From: Celoporthe dispersa | Taxonomy: Eukaryota; Ascomycota; Sordariomycetes; Diaporthales; Cryphonectriaceae | NCBI GenBank assembly: GCA_016584495.1 | Contig: WAID01000015.1 | Location: 124,001-188,000 of the forward strand | Direction: 5' to 3' | DNA: 64,000 bases | Part shown: one piece after another, positions 43,479 through 53,800 of the stretch | Layout: every line of letters begins with the position of its first letter | Numbering within the stretch: position 1 is the stretch's first letter | Notes under the pieces: generated by a model | Told to the model about the DNA's origin: nothing | What the model saw: the letters and a program-made list of their open reading frames with translations, nothing else | The model's database searches: none | Translations under genes and position numbers: made by a program

Positions 43479-44451
43479 TTAGAAACCCAAGTTGACCTTG
43501 AACTTGAGGGTACCGGCGGTGTTGTAGCCGAGACCGTCAGCGGCAGCAAGCGCGGCATCGAAGGCGTTGGTGACGGTGGCGGCACCGGCAGAGATGGAAG
43601 AGCAGGTGGATCCGTCCAGGGTGCAGGCCTCGACACCGTTGACAGTGCCGTCGGCGTTCTGGGCCATGATGGAGGAGACGTCAAAGGCAGACCAGGTGGT
43701 GGTCACGTCGACGGCATCCCACTCGATCCAGGTGTACAGGAGGGCCGAGTCGGCGTCGGTGACAGGGGGCCAGGCTGGCGGGCTGGCAGGTACCAGCGCC
43801 ACCGGTGCCGTTCTGGATGGCAAGGTACTGGGTCTCGCCGGCAGCGAGGCTGAAGCTGGAGTATGAGTCCTCGCTTGTGTACCAGCCGGCAATGGAGCCG
43901 TCCTTGGCAATCTTGTTCCAGTAGTAGCAGGTCATGTCCTCGGTGGCGCCGTAGAACTGGACGTAGTTATCATAGGCCTCGGCGACGTCCTCGGTGGCGA
44001 CGAGGATGTAGTTGCAGCCATAGGCACCGTCCTCGGTACCAGTGTTGCCGACCTGGGCGATCTCCTCGACGGTGGCGCGCTTGGACGCGGAGCTGCAGTT
44101 GTCCTCGAACGAGATGTACGAGGTCACGCCGGAGCTGGAGCTGCTGGAGGAAGAGGCGACGGCGGAGGCGGCAGCAGAGGTCGAGGCGGCGACGGCGGCA
44201 GCAGTGGTGGACGTCGCGAGGGTGGTGGCGGCGGCAGCGACATCAACAGCAACGTCGGCAGCGGCAGTGGGGGTGTAGTAGCTTCCGGACATGGTCCAAG
44301 AGACGGTCACGCCGTCGATCACAGCGTCAATGACCTCTCCAGCGCGCTTCTCCTCGACGTTGCGCTGCTTGTTGTGCAGGTGACCATGGCGGGGGTGAGC
44401 CGAGACGCCGAGGGCGGTGCCCAGAAGGACGAGGGCAGCAAGACGAGCCAT
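43479..44451 (-). CDS. Asp f 4-like secreted protein, one frame change
   Basis: Single exon from an ATG at 44451. A signal peptide (LAALVLLGTALGVSAHP) is followed by a KR-type propeptide site near EEKRAG, then a long Ala/Ser/Thr low-complexity linker. The C-terminal globular part includes FEDNCSSASKRAT, YGCNYILVATEDV and YTWIEWDAVDV. This fits the Asp f 4 allergen-like family of fungal secreted or wall-associated proteins, whose function is unknown. A run of five Cs on the coding strand (43765-43769) needs to be four to continue into the conserved C-terminus; corrected length is 323 residues. As written it would end in an unrelated Arg/His-rich tail. Codon use is strongly biased to C/G third positions, suggesting high expression. 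Confidence 0.8.
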
Positions 44452-47400
44452 TGCGAATGAAGGTAGATGGCAAGTGTTTTAAACGATGAAGCTGTTCAAC
44501 AGTTCTTGCTTGTGCTGAAAGAATGTCTTTTGGAAATACAATATTCCAAGATAAATGAGTGTGAGTCGTGATCTCGTGGTGAGTTGTCACTGAGCAGTGG
44601 GTTGGCAGGAGAAGCACGAAAAGGAAGGGAGGGTGAGTCAAGGGCGGGTTTTGTTTGGTTATGAGGTGAGGGTTGGACGGAATAAAAGCCTTTTTTTCTT
44701 CTTTTCCCTGTTCGTTCCCTTGATTCTTTCTCTTGCAAATGAGCGTGGGTGGGTTTGGCACAGCGGAGGACAGACCCGAAAAAAAAAGATTGACCTGGAA
44801 CCAAGGATGGATAGAAAGAGGAGAGAGAATGAATCAAGAACGACCGGAGGGGGAGGAAGGGGGTGTGGACACAATAAAAACAGGGACGAACGGGGCCCAT
44901 CAGAAGAGAAGGGGGGGGAGGGGCCCAAGGAGAGCCCAGAAGCCACCCGGGGGGGGGGAACGTGTGTGTCCCCACCATACCAGATACAACGTGCCATAGT
45001 CCATATTGCCATGGGAGCCAAGGTGAAGGAAGCAGCAGCACGACGACGAGAAGGGGGGAAGGAGGGAAAGGGGCTGAGGTGTGAGAGGGAAGGAGATTAA
45101 CTGTGCAGGGGTCAGGGATTATCGATGCGGGACTTTTACTGATGCGGCTAAGTGGCAGGATCTGCCCGACGCTTTTCCTGTTCCTGACAGGCACAGAAAA
45201 GTGACGGCGGGTCCTTGGAGGGCTGCTCATGGCCAATAAAGACGCCCAGGCAAAGAAACGGCACACACAGGTTAAAATTGGAAGAAATCAGACCAAAGGA
45301 ACCGTAGCGCCGCCGTGTTTTGTCACCGTTTTGGATTCTCTCTTCTTCTAATTTTGCCCTTTGATTGTGTGCCCTTGGGCGGGATTCCACGAAGAAGCCA
45401 GATACTTACGCAAATCACTGCACACAGAGGACAAACAAGGCAGGCCGTCCACCTCCCTCGTTCTTTTCCTCCCGGGAACAATCAGGGCCCCTTCTTCACA
45501 ATGGCTATGCTATGCCTGCGCTGTCACTGTGTCTACGGCAAGACCGCAATCGCACAACGGTCACCGAAACGGAAAACCTCCACTGCTCTGGGACTCTCCA
45601 GGAGCCCCTGCCCTGCAGGTGGTGGGAAGGTTCCATCGCGCAGGGCGGCCCGGCAAAGGCGTTGCGCGTGTCAAAAGTGGTTGCGCCTACTCCTTCCCTC
45701 CCCGTAATGGGGGTCATCAGCTCATCATCCGCGTCGACGAAGACGCAGCCAGTGGTCCACACCCACCCACATGCCGATGGCCAGAATGGATCGTCGCTTT
45801 GATGAATGGAGCCGTATTTGATCCAGCCATGCGCACGCCCTCATTTTCAGTACCGAACCTTCTCGACGCCATCACGAACCATTAGATGAGATCCCCCTAT
45901 TTTCCCCTCCCCCGTGTTGGGGACGAGATTGACCCTCAATGCTGGCTGCTTGGCACCCAGCGAGGCCTCACCAGATCCCCACAGACCAACAGCCCGAGAG
46001 GACAGCCTGAGGTTATCCTGAAGCCCAACACCAACAACCGTCCGTTCTGTCCCTCGTCACTGGTTGGCGACCCCATGCCTAATTTAGTGTACATAGCACT
46101 AGTATTAAATTTATACCGTAAGGATGCTCATTGCGCAAGCCGTAGGCTTACGTGGTGATGGCCACGAGGACTGTCCCCACCCCCACCTCTCCCCCCCTCC
46201 CTTGCAGGAAGAACTAAAGAGAGGGAGAAAGAAGAAGGGGAAAAAAAGAGAGAGAATACAAAAAAGAAAAGAGGGAGAGAAGAGGAAGACGAAGAGACAT
46301 GACACGAACGGCAGCTACCAGGCAGTCATCGACACGGGAAGAAAAAAGACTTATGGGTGAGGGCGCCTGCGCACAGCTTGATGGATGGGACAGCGGTGTC
46401 GCGTAATAGCTCGAGTCTCGAAATTCCGTTTGTAATTGTCCTGACCGTTTTGTGTGTGTCCAAGCGTGTTGACGATTCAGTGCGGACAGCGTCCTGCACT
46501 AGTCTCCGACGCTCGGGTTGTTTCGTCCAGCTGCCGACCTGCCGAACCCTGCAGGTTTGGACTGCCGCCGTGCACAATTCATCAGCCAGAACCAGAACCA
46601 GAACCAGCCAGTCAGTCGGTCGGTCCAATTAACCTGGCGCTGCCTTGGTACAGAACAGAACCATGGGAGAGAGTAAGCAGCTGGGCGTGTATGGTGGGTG
46701 GATGTGGGCGGCTTCATCTAGGGGCGACGAATCACAAGCGCTGCACCTGGCCTCGACTCAGCGACTCGACGGCGGCTGGGCACGGCTCCGCAGAGATTAG
46801 GTTTGTCCTGCCATGGCCTATGGGATGAACCTTGGTGGGCACCTGGGCAAAGTCTGTCAGATGTTTGTGTTTGCTGTGAGGTTTCAAGGTTTCGAAAAAG
46901 GTTTTTCTTCTCTTCCCTTTTTTTTTTTTTTTGTGGACTGTCCATTTTTCTCTTCTTGTTCGCCATTCTAACATTGCGTCAAACCGTTGCATCTTCCCCT
47001 CAGACAAGAAGGTCATACTGATCTCACCACCTTCTCGAGACATCGGCTTCCGATTAGGGCTGTAATACTTTGTCCCACAGCGTGTTCTCTTCCGTCGCCC
47101 CTCTTCGTTCCTCACAAGTCTGTACGTCTGTACACGTGTCCATCGCTGTCGCTGCCCGATCCTCGATGCAACCAGGACACCCGCCAGTGAGGAACTCGGG
47201 TCGAGGTTACTTTTCGACCAACACGTCGCTCTCACATGTGCCAAGCCTTTCTCTCTTCGGGACCCAGTCCTGATCCCTGCGGGAATCTGTGTGCCTTTGC
47301 CTTCTGTACCTGACGATCGCGCCCATCACACCAAGCACGACCCTTGTCACATGCACGCCGGCTGCAAAGTCACGGCTCCCTATCACCTAACAGGAACAGC

Positions 47401-50102
47401 TTCTTGACTCAATTCTCCAGCGGCTACTCTTGCATATTTTTTTTTCTTCTGGAACCAGGATTCAATCGTCATACAGACAACAATATGACGAAATTTTTGT
47501 TGTATATGTGGATCTCTCTTCTTCTTTTTTTCTTCTTCTCCTCATTCTTTCCTGTTCCCTATCCTTATCCACCATACTATGTGAGAAAGAAAAGAAAAAG
47601 AAAAAAGAAAAAACTTGGAATCATCATCCTTCGGGCCGGTTCGCCCCACCTAGAGTCCTGCAGTGCCAAAGCCTGTACTATGGTAGTGCTCGAGACCGCA
47701 GGGTTAAGGCGCTGCTAAAAGGTAGCAATCGGATGAGAGCCAAAACTTGTCATGCAGCCTACAGCCAACCCGCGGACCCGAAAGACTTGTTCGAGACGTG
47801 GGTCGCTGCTATTGGGTCAGCATTTATCCCTCACTAACCTTGATGACTACTGCTGCTGCGAGCCGCGGTCACGGCATACTTTGGCGCCCTAGAAACCCCT
47901 GATCGATGGCTGGCCGTCCACTGACACACATGCCTTAACTCATCGTCACGGTTCCAGCTGGGCATGCACGCACCCATGGTCCATGGAGGACCGTGTCATC
48001 CCGTCGCGGCAGTTCCGCAGGGGAAAAGGGGAGCCCGCCTCCGGGGAATCTTTCCCAGGACCACATCTCTGCTGGCTGAGCTGAGCTGGCCTTGCGCCAC
48101 CAGCTCTTGCCGTACACCGCCCTTGCCCACGACCTCGGACTTCGCTCACAACGGCTGACAGCGGATTCCTTTTCGTGGGTATCTCTCACCAACGCCGCTG
48201 GTTCGGCCCCTTCGGGCATTCGGGGACATTCAACCTCGTCCTTCCGGAACTAGAATATTGTGTACCGATGCTGCCAGGGCGATCCTGCTATATGCGCCTC
48301 GTTCCTATAGCCCGATCCAGTCAATGAATATCACATCATTCCAAGGCTACAATCTTGGAATACTGTGTCATAGCCAGCATCACTCTTTCAAGTGCTCTTC
48401 AAGATCTTGGAATGACGGTCCTGGATGATCGGCTGACAGTGCGCTGGTGCGACACTCAGCATGTCTACATTTCTTGTTCCATATTGTCTCTTGTCAGCGG
48501 TGTTGTTGAGTTTTTACTTGCTCTGACCTGGTTGCCCAACTTCTAGCCCGTACTTTGTGTCTACTGGGTGGCGAGAATGAATATTGAACTCGCGGTCCCG
48601 GTGCCACCTGACGGAACAATTCGTTGGATTCCCTAATCGGGTGTGCTGGTGGAAGGGCGTGGTACCGTCTTGATATGGCCCGCATGGCAGTATTTGGAAA
48701 CCGAGAGGTCAGCGATATCCCTTGAATACCTTGCTGGTGCTTCATGAGGCTACTAATATGTGGGAGTATGTTGTAGTGTCTGCCAGGTACGCGGCTATCA
48801 CTGTGAAGTTGACCTTGGCGTAATAACGTCCTGAAAACGTACACATACAGAGGTGCTTGTGGGGGAAAATATAGGTGCCGCCAGATTTGGGAGAAGTGGC
48901 GATTGTCATTTTTCCCCTTCAGTGCTAGGTTTGGCGAATTCTTCATGTCCATCTAGCCCTACCGTCATTCATCTACCATGAGGCGGCCTCTCTAACAGAC
49001 CATCTTTACTCCTTAATTGTTTGAGCAGACGCCATATTTGCCCTCCGGAGCCGCGTTACGGGGCTCTCTTTCTCATTTTCTCATCATGATTTCATGGGCT
49101 GACGATACTACTATGCCTCGCTCACCAACTTGTCAGTACACCTTTAGTTTCGAGCTCTGATGGGTAATCGCCCTGCAGTGCTTTGGTTTGGAAAAGAATT
49201 ATAAGGTCTACGCCGTGGGCCACATAAAGCACCTCGATGTAGGTTGCGTCCTGGTTGCCGTATAGTTGATACGCCCAGTCCAACTGAAAAAAAAAAAGGG
49301 GGGGGGGCTGGTCATCATGACCGCAGACCTGGTGGTAATTTCTAGAGAAATCTTATAGTTGTTGACTTTGTAAGAACGGTTTGCCGAAAATTGGGATCTG
49401 GCTCGAGACAAAAGCCAATTATAGCTGGTGGCTAAACTATAGACCGATTTGCCACGTTTTCGGGCGTGCCATCTTCACTCATGTATTTCACACCGGCCTT
49501 CTGGCTAAGGGTGGTGACAGCGGGACGGCCCAGGATCGCCGCATCGCTCGGGAGAAGGGCACAGCCGCCGCCGCGGGCTACTACTTCGTTCTGCTTATTG
49601 TCTTCATTGTTCCCAGGTGAGACATTAGCTATGGCTTCGTCAGCAGCCCTCGGTAAGATGGCGTTGCACTAATCAATCTTTATTATCTTCGAGGTTCGAC
49701 ACGCAATGCCTACGGTTTTTCTAATGATTGGTGAAGCCCCACGCACACCTCAGCGCTGGCGAGTTGGCCGTCGCCACGCACATGATACATACGGCTTGAT
49801 GGCTCCATGCTATTGGACCTCTGCACAAGGATCGTCTGCACAATGCAGCAGGTGCCGCCTTTGCCGCCTCTGCCGCCCTGCCTGCTTGTCCGTTGTTCGA
49901 ACAACAAACTTGGAGCACAGGAAGGCTGCCTGGAATGACAAAGACCATGAACAAGGACCACCACAAGGAGTTTATAAAACCGCCTAGAGGTGCAGTATGA
50001 ATACTGGTTTCCACGTTGTTTGTTCAAGAAACATTGCTTGGCGATTCTGTGGTAATAATTACGATTGAACGCGAAATATTTCATATGAACGAGAGTCATA
50101 AC
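44452..50102. other. 5.65-kb gene-free region with purine/pyrimidine-biased tracts
   Basis: No ORF here has a recognisable domain. Several stretches are open in more than one frame, as expected from low stop-codon density. Long polypurine (+) blocks lie at about 44790-45080 and 46200-46300, poly-T/pyrimidine blocks at about 46905-46960 and 47430-47560. G runs of 8-11 lie at 44911, 44949 and 49298. It also contains copy B of the 67-bp hairpin. The first part is upstream of the Asp f 4-like gene and may hold a long 5' leader. Confidence 0.5.
48857..48923. repeat. 67-bp hairpin element, copy B
   Basis: Starts with the same 20 bases as copy A and ends TTTTTCCCCTTCAGT. Eleven mismatches and no gaps against copy A. 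The inner stem CGCCA/TGGCG is perfect here. It lies in a gene-free region. Confidence 0.75.
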
Positions 50103-50339
50103 ATGGCCTCGCACTCATCGCCGTCCTCCACATCGGACGTATCCCTCAGTCAACTCAGGTTCAAGGGGCCGGGAAATGGCTGGACCTGCTGCAAGTGCGG
50201 AGGTATTACCTCCTTGCGCTGGTTGGACTGCGAGGATAGAAAATGCCGCCACCGCAAATGCGGTAAGGGTTGTATAATCAACAAATCACCTCATCCTCTG
50301 AAGAGGTTGGGCTCGTTGCTGCAGGTGTTAAGATCTTAG
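50103..50339 (+). CDS. Small cysteine-rich, probably zinc-binding protein
   Basis: 78 residues from an ATG with A at -3 (AACATGGCC); in-frame ATGs at 50085 and 50016 would lengthen it. A Ser-rich start is followed by GNGWTCCKCGG, RWLDCEDRKCRHRKC and GKGC. This C-x2-C...C-x4-C-x-H-x2-C-x2-C pattern resembles small fungal zinc-ribbon-like proteins of unknown function. No signal peptide, so probably intracellular. It converges on the NRPS-like gene; no functional link is shown. Confidence 0.55.
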   Translation: MASHSSPSSTSDVSLSQLRFKGPGNGWTCCKCGGITSLRWLDCEDRKCRHRKCGKGCIINKSPHPLKRLGSLLQVLRS

Positions 50340-50865
50340 ACTGGGCTACGCAGCAGATGAAATGGTGTTTCCTAGGCACACGTGGACTTTGATGAGCTTA
50401 TGTGGATAAGACGTTTCTCTCGATTTGTTTTCACTTCCCGATACCAAACTATATTGAGCTCCTCCATCTTGTGAGACTTTCTCAATACCAGACTATATTA
50501 TCTCCTATAGGGCCATAGCCTATATTTGCAACAGTGACCTGCTTTGATGTCTTCCTGAAGTAATTACCTGTCAATCTTGCTGGTGCCTGCAGAATTTAGG
50601 ACTATTTGATAATGTTTGCAAGGATCAAGTATTGTTACAGGCTGAAAAAACACAAACATATATCTTCACGATCTAAATGTATATATAGGGCACATAACAA
50701 TGTGCTTATGGTGCCGAGCAAAGTATGTGAACCAATATCCCAAACAAATGTTTACTTCCCGATCCAGCACTGTTTAGCCATGACTCAATGGTCGCCAGGC
50801 TGTCCTGCGTTACGCCTCAAGTTCTCCGCTCCATTCACATACACGAAGTGTCCGTGTCCGTGTCG
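50340..50865. other. Convergent 3' intergenic region
   Basis: 526 nt, AT-rich. Two near-identical 15-mers (ATACCAAACTATATT at about 50441, ATACCAGACTATATT at about 50486) occur. No gene seen. Confidence 0.5.
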
Positions 50866-53800
50866 CTACTCGTGGCTGCGTCTGACCTCGGGAGATCTTT
50901 TCTTACTTTCCTGCTGTGGCTGTTGGCTACCTGCACGGCTGACCGATTGTCCCTTGAAACGATCTGCGGGCCACCCTTGCATCGTCCAGCCCTTCTCCAC
51001 AACGTCGCCGGACATGATGAGAGTGTGCTCAAGGAGGACGCTGTCATCTTTCATCTGGGCACCAGACAGCAGTCTAGAGCCGCTGCGCAGGACGCACCTC
51101 TGGCCGATTGACAGACGGTTGAGATCGAATTTGCCCCTTGTATTGATGTGGCCTACGACGCTGGCATCGTCGATTACCGTGCGGTCTCCGATGGTGATCA
51201 GATCTGGCTCAGTGAACATCAAGCTGGGCCTGCCGTTGGCAAACAGTGCGCAATTGTCGCCAATTTCGGCACCCAGGGCACGGAAGTACAGCACCAGCCA
51301 GTGAGTGCCAGTCAACATGCCGAGTATTCCATAACCGCGAAAGCAGTATCGTCGCAGCTTCTCGATGGTGAGGTACAGCTGCCACTTCTGGCAGTACGGG
51401 CTCTTATCCCAGTCGTAATTTCCAGGCTGACGGCGGCCAAGAAGATACCATTTCGCGCCGATCGTGACAGCTATGGCCAGGGCAGCCTGTACCGTGGTGA
51501 GAACGCTGATGAATCCAAAGAACAGGGCATAGAGCACTGGAATATCATACCAGGCCCCATTGCCGAGATAGTCGTGTTTTTTGCGGAAGATGAAGGCGAT
51601 GACCTGGATGGCGCTGATCGAAGGCACGTTCCAGTAAAAGGCCGCAAAGACGGTGATGGCTGTCGAGTACATGATAATAGTAGGCAGTCCATAGACCCTG
51701 AACGCTGCTTTCCTGAGGTAAAAAGCGCGGCCGAATGGCGAGGCATCGTGTGGTTCGAGCTTATCGTCGCAGGCGTCCTGATTCCGAATACTACTTGCCG
51801 AAATCTTGGGTTCTCCCTCATCCATCCCCTCCAGGATTTCGCGAGCTTCGCAGCCAGAAGAACTCATATATGAGTCCTGTTCTCCCTTCCACAAACAGTC
51901 TGATGCCATAACAGTGTTGAGGCAGACAGCATCACCATTCTTTGAGCCGACATAGATACCGCCACCTGTGTAAGACTTATTGCGTCGCGTCAAAGCGCCG
52001 GAGCCCATGGTTGCTTTCTCTCCAATGTGAACACCAGGCAGGAGAACAACCCTGTCAGCAATCATGGCGCGGTCCTGCACCTTGATAATCTCAGAGCCGA
52101 TGCCATCAGAAGTTACAAGATGAGCTCGCGAACCAAAGACAACATCATTTCCAATGTCCAGAAGATGGTAATCACCAATAGAAGGACCAGTGCCGGGCCA
52201 GTAGACACGCTTGCCAACACGTCCGCCAAGGAGTCGAACTGCAATCGAGGTTCCTTCGTAGTGCTGACCCAGCAGCTCGGTCATCTCGTGCAGCCTCTTG
52301 GTGGGGTATATGGTCTTGACCAAGGACATCCTCCACTTCTCGAAGTGGCTCCTCCCTTTGGCGGACGTGGGCTGCTGGGCGCCTAGAAAGACATCGAGGA
52401 GCATTTTCAGCACCAACGTGTATCCGAACAGAATGAACGGGCTGAATGATGCCCGTAGCACCAAAGCGAGGTAGTGAAAGCCTACACGACGTGAACCAGC
52501 GAACCATTGCACTATAGCAAATGGTAAGCGTGTTAGCCTGTGTGCAGTAGAAGAAAGCAGACCCAAAGGAACGTAGCTCAAGAGGACTCTGGAATGCACG
52601 AGTGTAGAATGAAACAGAATACGTACAGATGCTATACATTGGCGTCTGAAAGGAAATGGGTTCCGTGACGACCAAGCCAAACAAGCCCAAAAGCCAGGGA
52701 ACTGCGATTCGGGGTCAGCGTGTTGCTCGATGCGAAGGCAAGAGTATTGACATAAACATAAGCGGGAGCTACGGTTGTTGGAAGACTTACCTAGTGAGAC
52801 CAGCCAGCCGGTGGTCGCCAGCGGTTTCGTGACCAGCCAGTCAAGCAACCAATGTGCGTTAGGAATATTTGAAAGCATCAGATCACGGTTGGACTCGTCG
52901 GCGGCATCAAGCTCGTAGCTGGAAGAGTTGGCTCCGATGCACGTGCCTTCGGGAACTGTAGTAGAGGGGGCCACGATGGATGCCATACCGACAGTAGCAT
53001 TGCGTCCAATGCGAATACGGCCTAGATACATCGTCGTGTTTCTCTCGCCAGCAAAGGGCCGCACTGTGCACCGTTCGAGGACAGCACCGTCGTCTATCTC
53101 GATGAGGTCCCACTCGCCGGTCGAAACACCACGTATGGAGACGTTCTTGCCAATTCTGGCGCCCATAAGGCGGAGGTAGAGGCATGAAGTGTAGTTAGTC
53201 TTGGAAAAGAGCCCGTGGCCGCAGATGTCCACAATCTTTTGGACCATCCACCACCGAGTGTGGTACGAACCCCACATAGGATACAGCCCCTCTTTGTACC
53301 GGCCGATGATGAGCCACTTGGCGGCGATGCCGACCCAAGGGACAACGGCCTTTGTAACGAGGCGGGCGACGAGAATGGAAATGCTGAGATTGGAGCAAAC
53401 GGCCAGGGACGTAGTTTGTAGTCACCCACGTCTGGGTGTACGCCAAGAAGACCATGAAAACAGTCCACTGATACGCGCGGCGTATAGGATAGAAGACGCA
53501 CATGGGCAAGAGCTGCAAGGCCATGAGCCACCACCGGGTTGATGGGTAGGTTTCCCCACAGCCTTGGGCGACACATGATTCCTCTGCTTGCAGATTCGAG
53601 GGTTCTCCATCAGGCAATTTCTTCCTGATGTAATCCGCCAATTCGAGTACGGAGCCATGCTGGAATATCACGTCGATGGTTATGTGGGAGTTGAATTCAA
53701 CCCTCAGTAGGGACGATAGCCTGCCAGCTCGTAGAGAGTCACCACCCAAGTCGAAAAAGTTCGCATTGACACCAATATCCACCGTGCTCATGTTGAGTAC

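Noticed and set aside
45315..45885. All three forward frames open for about 400 nt
   Set aside because: None encodes a recognisable or compositionally normal protein, and no splice signals link them to anything. Likely chance in a stop-poor stretch.
46732..47244. 170-codon ORF on the - strand
   Set aside because: Lys/Arg-rich translation of a poly-T tract, no domain.
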